From assembly GCA_963735025.1 (NCBI GenBank), contig CAVTJG010000009.1:868001-932000 (forward strand): a DNA stretch of 64,000 nucleotides, written 5' to 3'. This document shows, piece by piece, positions 18,891 through 26,830 of this stretch. The notes beneath the pieces are model-generated. The model was not told where the DNA came from. It searched no databases and worked only from the letters and a program-made list of their open reading frames with translations. Position 1 is the first letter of the stretch; each line of letters opens with the position of its first letter. The position numbers and the translations under genes are program-made. The DNA is from JAABRB01 sp963735025. Lineage in GTDB: Bacteria; Pseudomonadota; Gammaproteobacteria; Burkholderiales; SG8-39.

Positions 18891-20370
18891 CGCGCGTTCT
18901 TCATCCATCCCTCTATCAAGTCAACACGCGCGTCTGGTTGACTTCGCTGTCGGCGACACTGGGTCGGCCCGCGCGGCTGGACGATATCCCGGATCGCCGA
19001 GCTGGACCGGCTGGCGGAGCGGGGCTTTGACTGGGTCTGGTTCCTGAGCGTGTGGCAGACCGGCCCGGCGGCGCAGGCGATCTCGCGCGCGAATCCCGAA
19101 TGGCGTCGCGAGTTCGCCGCGACGCTGCCGGACCTGCAAGGACGAAGACATCGCCGGCTCGGGTTTCGCCATTCAGGGCTACACCGTGCATCGCGATCTG
19201 GGCGGCGCTGCGGCGCTCGCACGTTTGCGACAGCGACTGCAAGAGCGCGGACTGAAGCTGATGCTCGACTTCGTTCCGAACCACATGGCGCCGGATCACC
19301 CGTGGATCGACGAGCACCCGGATTATTTTGTCCAGGGCAGCGAATCCGACCTGGCCCGTTCACCGCGGAACTACTGCCGCGTGCAGACAGGAAGCGGCCC
19401 GCTGGTGCTCGCCTACGGCCGCGACCCGTACTTCGAGGGCTGGCCCGACACGCTGCAGCTCGACTACGGCAACCCGGACTTGCAGCAGGCGATGATCGGC
19501 GAGCTGGAGCGCATCGCCGGGCAATGCGACGGCGTCCGATGCGACATGGCCATGCTGGTCCTGCCCGACGTGTTCGAAAGCACCTGGGGCATACGGGCCG
19601 AGCTCTTCTGGCCCAGGGCGATCGAGTCCGTGCGGCGCGAACATCCGGAGTTCCGCTTCATGGCCGAGGTCTACTGGGACCGGGAATGGACGATGCAGCA
19701 ACAGGGTTTCGACTACACCTACGACAAGCGGCTCTACGACCGCTTGCGCGAAGGCCACGCCCGGCCGGTGCGCGAGCATCTCCACGCGGCGCTGGATTAT
19801 CAGATCAAGCTCGCGCGTTTTCTGGAGAACCACGACGAACCCCGCGCTGCAGCTGCATTCGATCCCGCCGTCCACCGAGCCGCCGCGGTGATCACCTATT
19901 TCATATCCCGGCCTGCGCTTCTTTCATCAGGGGCAGTTCGAAGGCCGGAAGAAACGCATTTCACCGCACCTCGTTCGGGCGCCTGAGGAACCTCCGGATC
20001 GGAGGTCCAGGACTTCTACGAACGGTTGCTTGCGATGCTGCGCAAGCCGGTCGTAAGAAGCGGGGAATGGCAGTCGCTTGCCTGTCGGCCGGCCTGGGAG
20101 GGAAACGGCTCCTGGGATGCTTTCATCGCCCATGCCTGGACGGGGCCCGGCAATGAACGGATGGTGGTCGTCGTGAATTACGCACCCCATCCGAGCCAGT
20201 GTTATCTCGACTGCCTTTTTCCGAAATCAAGAACCGTTCGGTACAGCTCGGGGATCTGCTCAGCACGGCCATTTATCTCCGCGAAGGAAACGAATTGTCC
20301 GAGCGCGGCCTGTATCTCGATATGCAACCGTGGTCCTATCACATGTTTTGCCCTGGAGCTCAGCCAATGA
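18887..20370 (+). CDS. GH13 alpha-amylase-family glycosidase (multiple frame breaks)
   Basis: Alpha-retaining glycosidase or transglucosidase with the TIM-barrel motifs of GH13: DFVPNHMAPDHPW (region I), DGVRCDMAML with the nucleophile Asp (II), MAEVYWDREW with the acid/base Glu (III) and FLENHDEPRA (IV). Breaks near 18995, 19140, 19910, 20003, 20208 and 20346, four insertions and two deletions, repair to 494 codons. The last is an extra T in TTTT; removing it ends the protein in HMFALELSQ with a TGA that overlaps the next ATG (20367-20370). GTG 18887 overlaps the GH63 stop. Both overlaps argue that the gene is genuine and coupled within an operon. It resembles trehalose-synthase/sucrose-hydrolase-like GH13; specificity is unresolved. 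Confidence 0.82.
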
Positions 20371-21413
20371 AAGCGATTACGGTAGAACCCAAGAAGCCAG
20401 ATAGCGCACGACTCGAAGACGTCCCGGAACCCGATGCCCGCAATGGTTCGGTGCTGGTGGAAGCAATCGCCGTCGGAGTCTGCGGGACCGACGTCGAGAT
20501 CGTGGAGGGGAAGTATGGCTGGTCCCCGCCCGGCAAGGAGCGCCTGGTCCTGGGCCACGAATCGCTCGGCCGCGTGCTGGACCCGGGCTCGGCAGGGGGG
20601 CTCAAGAAGGGCGATCTCGTGGTGGGCATCGTGCGCCGTCCCGATCCCGTTCCCTGCCCGAACTGCGCGGTCGGCGAGTGGGACATGTGCCGCAACGGCC
20701 AGTACATCGAGCGCGGCATCAAGGAAATCGACGGCTATATGTCCGAGCGCTGGCGGATCGAGCCCGAGTACGCAATGAAGATCGACCCCACTCTCGGCCT
20801 CCTCGGTGTGCTGCTCGAGCCCACGACGGTCGTCACCAAGGCGTGGGAGCAGGTTGTCGCGGTCGGGCAGCGCGCCTTCTGGGAGCCGCGCACCATGCTC
20901 GTGACGGGCGCGGGTCCGATCGGTCTGCTCGCGGCGCTGGTCGGTCAGCAGCACGGGATCGAAGTCCACGTCCTCGACCGGGTCGAATCGGGGCTCAAGC
21001 CGGAACTCGTCCGCGAACTCGGCGCGACCTATCACTCCGGGAGCGTCATGGATATCGGCTTCGAGCCGGACGTCATCATCGAGTGCACGGGTGTCGGATC
21101 GGTGATCGCCGACTCGATCCAGAAGATCGGGGCGGGCGGGATCATCTGCCTCACGGGAGTCGGAGCCGGCGGTGTCGCCGGCCGAACGGTAGCCGATGTC
21201 GCGGCGGCGGCGGTTCTGAAAAACAATGTGGTGGTCGGCAGCGTGAATGCGAACAAGCGTCACTGGTACAAAGCCACCGAAGCACTGGCGCGCGCGGACC
21301 GCAAGTGGCTGAGCCGCCTGATCACCCGCCGCGAAAAGCCGGAGAATTTCCAGCAGGCCCTGGAGAGACAACCCGACGACATCAAGGTCGTGATCCAGTT
21401 TTCCGAGGTGTGA
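20367..21413 (+). CDS. Zinc-dependent glucose/polyol dehydrogenase (MDR family)
   Basis: Medium-chain dehydrogenase of 348 aa, resembling glucose 1-dehydrogenase. Motifs are AVGVCGTDVEIVEGKYGW with the catalytic zinc Cys, LVLGHESLGRVLD with the His-Glu pair, and a structural-zinc-like region reduced to PCPNCAVGEWDMCRNGQY (three Cys). The cofactor fold VTGAGPIGLLAAL follows near residue 175. The C-terminal NANKRHWYKATEAL segment is also found in archaeal-type glucose dehydrogenases. The ATG overlaps the repaired GH13 stop. In this cluster it would oxidise glucose released by the GH63/GH13 enzymes to gluconolactone. Family assignment is good; glucose as the substrate is inferred. Confidence 0.88.
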   Translation: MKAITVEPKKPDSARLEDVPEPDARNGSVLVEAIAVGVCGTDVEIVEGKYGWSPPGKERLVLGHESLGRVLDPGSAGGLKKGDLVVGIVRRPDPVPCPNCAVGEWDMCRNGQYIERGIKEIDGYMSERWRIEPEYAMKIDPTLGLLGVLLEPTTVVTKAWEQVVAVGQRAFWEPRTMLVTGAGPIGLLAALVGQQHGIEVHVLDRVESGLKPELVRELGATYHSGSVMDIGFEPDVIIECTGVGSVIADSIQKIGAGGIICLTGVGAGGVAGRTVADVAAAAVLKNNVVVGSVNANKRHWYKATEALARADRKWLSRLITRREKPENFQQALERQPDDIKVVIQFSEV

Positions 21414-21452
21414 TCGCGGGATTGGTGGGCGCCGTGGCTGGTTTCGCATGCG

Positions 21453-22265
21453 ATGAATGATCAGCACGGTGGCCAACTGCCCTGGCCGGTATTCCTGTCC
21501 GAACTGATCGGTACGGCGCTGCTGGTGCTGGTCGGACTGTCACTGGTCATCTTCATGTTCGGATCCGGCACCCCGATGGCGCGCCTGATTCCAGGCGAGG
21601 ACCTCAGGCGCCTGATCACGGGATTTTTCTTTGGAACGACGGGTGCGCTGATCGCGCTGTCCCCGGTAGGGATGCGCAGCGGGGCGCACATCAACCCGGC
21701 CGTCACGCTCGCCTTTCGCTTGATGGGCAAGCTCGATCTGAAAACGACCCTCGGATATATCGCAGCGCAGCTGATCGGCGCGGTCCTGGGGGCCTTGCCG
21801 CTGCTTCTGTGGGGAAACATGGGGGAAAGCGTCGCGTTCGGCGCGACCTTGCCGGGACCCGGTACCACCCACACGACGGTCCTTCTGGGCGAAGCGATCA
21901 CCACGTTTGCGATGGTCGCCTTGCTCTGCGTCTTTCTCGGTTTCCGCGCGATCCGGCCCTACACCCCGGCGATCTTCCCCCCGCTGTACGCGATCATGGT
22001 GTGGGCGGAGTCGCCGATCTCCGGCACCAGCACCAATCCCGCGCGCAGCCTTGGCCCGGCGGTCATCTCCGGGGAATGGCAGGACTGGTGGATTTATTGG
22101 ATAGGGCCAATGGCCGGAATGTTATTGGCCGTCCTCGCCTGCAGTTTTCTCGCGAAACGCATCGAAGTCGCCAAACTGTACTACTTCGATAGTGACTATG
22201 ATCATCTGTTTCGCCGTGGTCTTCGTCAGCCTGGCTCGAGCGAGACGTCGATTGATGGAGCGTGA
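21453..22265 (+). CDS. Aquaporin/MIP-family channel
   Basis: Six-helix channel of 270 aa with both Asn-Pro-Ala boxes: SGAHINPAVTLAF in the first half and GTSTNPARSLGP in the second. An extra polar loop (about residues 33-50) lies between helices 1 and 2. The C-terminus is cytoplasmic and acidic. It sits 39 bases after the dehydrogenase and on the same strand, so it is probably the last gene of the GH63-GH13-dehydrogenase cluster. Water or small-polyol passage is typical of the family; which one cannot be told here. There is no frame damage. Confidence 0.92.
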   Translation: MNDQHGGQLPWPVFLSELIGTALLVLVGLSLVIFMFGSGTPMARLIPGEDLRRLITGFFFGTTGALIALSPVGMRSGAHINPAVTLAFRLMGKLDLKTTLGYIAAQLIGAVLGALPLLLWGNMGESVAFGATLPGPGTTHTTVLLGEAITTFAMVALLCVFLGFRAIRPYTPAIFPPLYAIMVWAESPISGTSTNPARSLGPAVISGEWQDWWIYWIGPMAGMLLAVLACSFLAKRIEVAKLYYFDSDYDHLFRRGLRQPGSSETSIDGA

Positions 22266-22303
22266 GCGCGAACGACCCGGATTAACCGTCAGGGAGGCGC
22301 AGG

Positions 22304-23645
22304 ATGACTGAAGCCCGCTTCCGACTGGCGATTGCCCTGGCCGCACTGCTCGGCGTGGCCGGGTGCGCGACCACGTATCCGATGATGCCGACGCCGGCGC
22401 TGTACACCGGGCCGCAGGCGAAGCCGCTGTTCACCGAGGTGCCCGCCGAGGACCATAAACCGCCGCTGGATCTGCTGTACATCACCGACCGAGCGCGCGC
22501 GACCGGCCCCGACGAGCGGGAGCCGTACACGTCGGAACGGTCGCGGTCGATGGCCTTCGGATCGACAACGGTTCTGTTCGGCGAGGGCATGACGTGGGGT
22601 GCGCTGTTGAGCCAGAGCCTGCTCGTCGACCGGACAACTCCGTTGGATCTCTCGCTCGGACCGACGAAGGAGACTCGGCAGGTTTCCGCGCATTCCGTAC
22701 AAAGTCACCGCGACCGAAGCCGGGCTGATGCGTGACCCCGCCGTCGTCGATGCGCACGAGACGGCCATTCGGGAATTGCAGGCCGACGTCGCGCGTCGCC
22801 TGGCCTAGAGTCCGCGCAAGGAAGTCGTGCTGTACGTCCACGGCGTCGCCAATACTTTCCAGGACGCAGCGCTGACGATGGGCGAGTTGTGCCATTACCT
22901 GGGCCGCGAGTTCGTGTGCGGGATCTTCACCTGGCCCGCGGGCGGGAAGCGCGGAATCCTGTTCGGGTATCAGGTCGACTACGAATCGAGCGAGTTCGCG
23001 GCCGAGCACCTGCGCAAGGCGATCCGCGCGATCGCCGCGACGCCCGGGTTGGAAAAGCTCCACCTGATTGCGCACAGCCGTGGGACGGACGTGCTCGTCA
23101 CCGCGGCGTCCGATTTGAACTTCGAGGCCTACACGCAGAAAAGCAGCGTCGCACGCCGCTTCAAGATCGGCAACATGGTTCTGATTGCCCCCGACCTGGA
23201 CCCCGACGTGGCCATTGCCAAGCTCTTCAAGGCGCTGTCCGACCCCGGCCTGCCGTAGGGCTCGGCGCCGAACCCGAGGATGGTTCTGGAACGCACGCCC
23301 GGATTTCGTATCACGGTCTACTCGTCTCCCGACGACAAGGCGCTTGCGACGTCAGGCTGGCTGTTCGGCAGCATTTTCAGGCTCGGGCGCCTCGACACGA
23401 CCATGCTCACGCCGGAGCAGATCGAGCAGGCGCGCACGATCGGCATCCTCAACGTGATCCAGGTCCAGGGCAAGACCGACACGTTCGGCCACAGCTACTT
23501 CACGTCGAATCCCAAGGTCAGCTCCGACCTGATCGCGTTGCTGCGCTACGGGCTTGCTCCCAACGCACCGGGCCGGCCGCTGGTGGAAGTGGAAAAGCCG
23601 TTCTGGCGGATAACCGAAGGACAGGACACGAGCGCCACGAAGTGA
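22304..23645 (+). pseudogene. Alpha/beta-hydrolase lipoprotein (DUF900-like), broken by a frameshift and two in-frame amber codons
   Basis: The N-terminus is a lipoprotein signal (VAGC lipobox, Cys21) followed by LLYITDRAR, typical of DUF900-type exported hydrolases. After a one-base shift near 22680 the frame continues with FPRIPYKVTATEAG, then VVLYVHGVANTFQDA and LHLIAHSRGTDVLV, the nucleophile elbow. Two TAG codons interrupt this frame at 22806-22808 and 23256-23258, yet homologous sequence continues past both to 23645. Amber readthrough is unlikely because neighbouring genes use TAG as an ordinary stop. It is either a recent pseudogene or a miscalled sequence. Repaired length is about 446 residues. 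Confidence 0.75.
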
Positions 23646-23671
23646 CTGGCGCAATGCGCGAGCGCGACGAT

Positions 23672-24619
23672 CTAATACCGTCGCCGGATTACGTCCCCGG
23701 GTCGACCTTCTGCCAGGTCGAGTCGGGATCGAAGCGCGTCATTGCCACTCGCGAGTGTCGCGGTGTTGGGGCCGAGGTCCTTCTGGTACACCACGCCGTC
23801 GTGACTCACGATGAAGGTCATCACGCCGGTATCCCCGTACTTGGCCGGCCAGGCTACGGCGGCAAACCCGCCGATCATCCGGCCATGCGCGACGTAGTCG
23901 TACGCGCCGCCGGGTGCGTTCTTGCCCTGTGAGGTGAGGATCTTGTACTCGTAGCCGTAGTACCCTGCGGCGCCGCCGCTTCCCGCCGCGCGGGCCGTAG
24001 CGACGGCCGGCCCGAGCGGGCTTGCTTCCTCGTTTGGCTTACTCGCCCAGTAGAGCCCGTCCTTTTTCCCCGGTGCACTTCTGAACTTGGCCGCGTACTC
24101 GCGCACGCCGTCGCCGTTTCGATCCCGCGTCGCGTATTCCCGCTGCGCGTCATAGATGGCGAGCATCACCTGTATCACGGCCCGCTCGTTGCGGCCGATG
24201 CGGCGAATGCGCATCTCGTCGGCGCCGGCGCGCGTGTCAAACCGCCAGCCGCCCGCGGTCTTCACGATCGGGATCGGCAGGGTCCATCCGTCGTCACCGA
24301 CTGCAACGAGCGCCTTCGCGTCTCCCTCTGGTTTGATCGTGTGCGACTTGGACCACGCGGCGAGGAAGCGGTAGCGCCCTTCTGCCCCGACCGGCGGAAA
24401 GTACGTCCGGAAGTCAGCGCCGAAGATGGACTTCAAGGCGTCCTCGTCGCTCGTCGCGACTGCGTCGCCGAACGCGTTCATTGCCGCCTCCGGCGAGGCG
24501 AACGTTTTCTGCTGCGCAAGCGCCGCCGGAATCCAGGCCATGAAGAGCGCCAATGCGGCGACGAACGCGGCAAGACTCGTAATCGTCGCGCCGCGGATGT
24601 ATCGAGCTGTGGATCGCAT
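23672..24619 (-). CDS. DUF2950 exported protein
   Basis: Predicted periplasmic protein of 315 aa. It has a long N-terminal signal (hydrophobic segment about 11-33, ending ALAQQ) and then the conserved DUF2950 body: KTFASPEAAMNAFGDAVAT, YDAQREYATRDRNGDG and GGFAAVAWPAKYGDTGVMTF. Function is unknown. It is almost always encoded beside DUF3300 genes, as here, with the DUF3300 stop 13 bases upstream, so the two form a transcriptional pair. I chose ATG 24619 (MRSTARY) because it begins the signal peptide; the frame stays open upstream into DUF3300 without homology. The convergent broken lipoprotein ends 26 bases away. Confidence 0.87.
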   Translation of the reverse strand: MRSTARYIRGATITSLAAFVAALALFMAWIPAALAQQKTFASPEAAMNAFGDAVATSDEDALKSIFGADFRTYFPPVGAEGRYRFLAAWSKSHTIKPEGDAKALVAVGDDGWTLPIPIVKTAGGWRFDTRAGADEMRIRRIGRNERAVIQVMLAIYDAQREYATRDRNGDGVREYAAKFRSAPGKKDGLYWASKPNEEASPLGPAVATARAAGSGGAAGYYGYEYKILTSQGKNAPGGAYDYVAHGRMIGGFAAVAWPAKYGDTGVMTFIVSHDGVVYQKDLGPNTATLASGNDALRSRLDLAEGRPGDVIRRRY

Positions 24620-24632
24620 CGTCGAGTCTCCT

Positions 24633-25946
24633 TTAGCGCCTGCGGCCGCCACCACCACCACCGCCTCGCGCCGCCCCACCGCCACTTGGCCTTGCGCCTG
24701 CCCCGCCGCCGCTCGGCCGAGCGCCCGCGCTGGCGCCTCCGCTTGGCCGTGCACCCGCGCTGGCGCCTGACGCGCCGCGGTTGGTCGCCATCGACTGATT
24801 GCTGGCGCGACCGCGGTCGAAATCATGCTGCGAGGCCGAGCCGCCGCCCACGCCCTGGAAGGCGTTGTCGCGGCCAGCACCGCCGCCACGGTCACCCGTG
24901 CCCGGCCCGCCGCGATCCGCCACGCTTGGCCCGCCGCGGTCGCCAGCACCCCCGCGGTCGCCTGGTCCACTTCGGTCGCCAGGCCCGCCCCGGTCGCCGG
25001 CGCCGGCACGATCCCCGGCACCACCCTCGCGCCCGCGAAAATCATTTCGCCCATCGGCGCCGCCGACGCCCTTGCCGTATTTCTCGCGGCTCGCGTTGTC
25101 ACGGTAGGAAACGCCCTTGCGATGGCTCGCATCGTGCTGCCATTGACCGCCACCGCCCACGTTGTTGCGATTGAAGTTGTTGTCGATGCTGGTCGCACGG
25201 TTCACGTTGATGTTGACGTCGCCGCGGCCCCAGTTGCAGCCGCCGAACATCGCGCCCGCCGCCGCGACGCCCACGCCCCAGGCGAATCCACGGACGAGCG
25301 CGCCGCCGGGGTAGTAGAGGGGGGGTGGTGGCCAGTAGTAGGGCGGATAACCCGGATACATCCACGCGCCGTACACGATGGTCGGGTTGTAAGCCGGCAC
25401 GTAGATCACCTGCGGATTCGCGGGCTCGATCTTGATCACCGTCTGCTGCGGTGCCGCCTGCTCCACGATCACCTTCTGCTGTTCGGTCGACTGGAGGTTG
25501 CCCGCCTGTTCTGCGCGGGTCCGCAGTCGCTGCACGGCGTCGAGCACCGACTTCTGGTCGGCGAGAAATGCGTCGCCGAGCTTCTGCGTCCAGTCGAGCT
25601 TCTCGTTCATCGGCTCGAGGGCCTGCGGAAATGCAACCAGCGACTTGACGCTCACGTCCCAGGTCTCGTTTGCCACCGCCTTTACGGCCGCGTCGCCCTT
25701 GACGTTCGGGTTCGCCTTCACCCAACGGGCGGCCTGCACGATTTCCAGCGGATACGTCGAGGCCATGAGCACCTGCGACAGCAACGAGTCCGGATAAAGT
25801 GCGATCGGCGCCACCAGCGCCTCGATCTCCTCAGGCTTGAAGGCCGGCGCCTCGCTCTGCGCCTGCGCGATGGCCGCGGACGCCGCAGCGAACGCGAGCA
25901 GCAACGCGGACAGGAATCGTGCAACACGTGCGCTCAAACATCTCAT
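24633..25946 (-). CDS. DUF3300 exported protein with Gly/Asp/Arg-rich repeat tail
   Basis: 437 aa. There is a signal peptide (cleavage near AIAQAQ). A helical DUF3300 domain follows (about 35-170) with IEALVAPIALYPDSLLSQVLMAS and VIYVPAYNPTIVYGAW. Next are a Tyr/Pro patch (YPPYYWPPPPLYYPG) and a hydrophobic Gly/Ala helix, and then about 180 residues of low complexity, including GDRGGP-type repeats and PSGGASAGARPSGG-type units. The tail ends in a poly-Gly/Arg run. GGGAGAG six bases before ATG 25946 is a strong ribosome site. Function is unknown; the tail looks disordered and could bind polymers or surfaces (inference). DUF2950 follows in the same operon. Confidence 0.87.
   Translation of the reverse strand: MRCLSARVARFLSALLLAFAAASAAIAQAQSEAPAFKPEEIEALVAPIALYPDSLLSQVLMASTYPLEIVQAARWVKANPNVKGDAAVKAVANETWDVSVKSLVAFPQALEPMNEKLDWTQKLGDAFLADQKSVLDAVQRLRTRAEQAGNLQSTEQQKVIVEQAAPQQTVIKIEPANPQVIYVPAYNPTIVYGAWMYPGYPPYYWPPPPLYYPGGALVRGFAWGVGVAAAGAMFGGCNWGRGDVNINVNRATSIDNNFNRNNVGGGGQWQHDASHRKGVSYRDNASREKYGKGVGGADGRNDFRGREGGAGDRAGAGDRGGPGDRSGPGDRGGAGDRGGPSVADRGGPGTGDRGGGAGRDNAFQGVGGGSASQHDFDRGRASNQSMATNRGASGASAGARPSGGASAGARPSGGGAGARPSGGGAARGGGGGGGRRR
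24885..25029 (-). repeat. Tandem coding repeat (Gly-Asp-Arg units) in the DUF3300 gene
   Basis: Degenerate tandem repeat of about 12-15 bases encoding units such as GDRGGP, GDRSGP and GDRGGA, roughly eight copies. It is a probable hotspot for copy-number change because adjacent units are near identical at DNA level. It stays in frame throughout. Confidence 0.7.
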
Positions 25947-26090
25947 GCGTAGCTCTCCCTGGACTGCCGCAGGCTACCGGAAACGGTAATGTCCCGCATG
26001 GTACGGGCAAATCCTACTTTGGTCGGATTTCCGGCTGCCCGGCGATGGCCGCAGGATTGTGCACCGATGAAAACCCGGCGCTTGGCCATC

Positions 26091-26603
26091 TCACTGGCCC
26101 GACAGTTCGAGCGTGACGTGCACGACGTCCGGGTCGCGGTGTAGCGTCATTGGAATGCCGCTGTGCTTAAACACTTTCAGCATCGGGGAGTTGTCCGGCA
26201 GGACCTCCGCGATGAGCTCCTTCACACCAGCCTCGCGCGCGATGAGGGCGAGATGTCGCATCAATCTCGACGCGATACCCAAACCCTGATGGGCGGCGTC
26301 CACGGCGAAGGCGACTTCGGCCCTCCCAGGCTCCGATACGATGTAGCGACCGCCGCCGACAATCGCTCCATCGACCACCGCCACGAGCGCGACGTGGCGC
26401 ACGAAGTCGACATTGAGAAAGTAGTCGATCTCCTGCTCCGAGAAGGCGCGCTTCGGCGCAAAGAACCGGCGGTAGCGCGCGTCCTCGTTCATGTTGGCGA
26501 CGGCGGTGAGCATCCCCGCGCGATCAGTCGGCTTGAGCGCGCGAATCTCGACGGCGCATCCGTTGCGCAGCGTTTCGATCGTCGAATATAGCGAAGCATC
26601 CAT
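26091..26603 (-). CDS. GNAT-family N-acetyltransferase
   Basis: Single-domain acetyltransferase of 170 aa. The acetyl-CoA pantetheine loop is AAHQGLGIASRLMRHL (motif A, Q-x-x-G-x-G). The preceding beta strand EVAFAVD and the following LIAEVLPDNSPMLKVFKHSG (motif B) are typical. The N-terminal VEIRALKPTDRAGMLTAVANMNEDARYRRFF resembles the GNAT domains found in protein lysine acetyltransferases of the Pat type, here standing alone. I prefer ATG 26603 over 26657 because the extra residues do not look conserved. It is divergent from the DUF3141 gene. The acceptor substrate is unknown. Confidence 0.87.
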   Translation of the reverse strand: MDASLYSTIETLRNGCAVEIRALKPTDRAGMLTAVANMNEDARYRRFFAPKRAFSEQEIDYFLNVDFVRHVALVAVVDGAIVGGGRYIVSEPGRAEVAFAVDAAHQGLGIASRLMRHLALIAREAGVKELIAEVLPDNSPMLKVFKHSGIPMTLHRDPDVVHVTLELSGQ

Positions 26604-26707
26604 GGCGGGGAACCCGGGCCGGATTGAGTATACCGAAACCAAGATGTAAGCACACACTCACAAACTAACCTAAGCCTACTAACGCTGCCCGATGCTGATG
26701 CCTTCAG

Positions 26708-26736
26708 TTTACATTGGATGGGAACCCGCGTATTTT
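26708..26736 (+). promoter_or_regulatory. Candidate sigma-70 promoter for the DUF3141-fabI operon
   Basis: TTTACA (26708-26713), a 17-base spacer, then TATTTT (26731-26736) within the only AT-rich stretch of the 227-base divergent gap between GNAT and DUF3141. It lies about 95 bases upstream of ATG 26831. The rest of the gap holds no gene that I can recognise. Confidence 0.4.
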
Positions 26737-26830
26737 GCGGTGCATCAATGAGCTGTCACAATGCCGCTCCTAAAATTGAACTGATAGGCGGCTAGCGTCG
26801 TGACAGGCACCTTTTCTTGCGGAGATTCCG

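Noticed and set aside
22806..23258. Amber-codon recoding (pyrrolysine or suppressor use) in the lipoprotein hydrolase
   Set aside because: TAG is used as a normal terminator by nearby intact genes (for example ppk2 and the ferredoxin subunit), and no recoding signal is seen. Mutation or miscall is simpler.
25975..25988. Small hairpin TACCG-GAAA-CGGTA upstream of DUF3300
   Set aside because: A five-pair stem with a stable loop is visible, but it is short, and nothing ties it to regulation.
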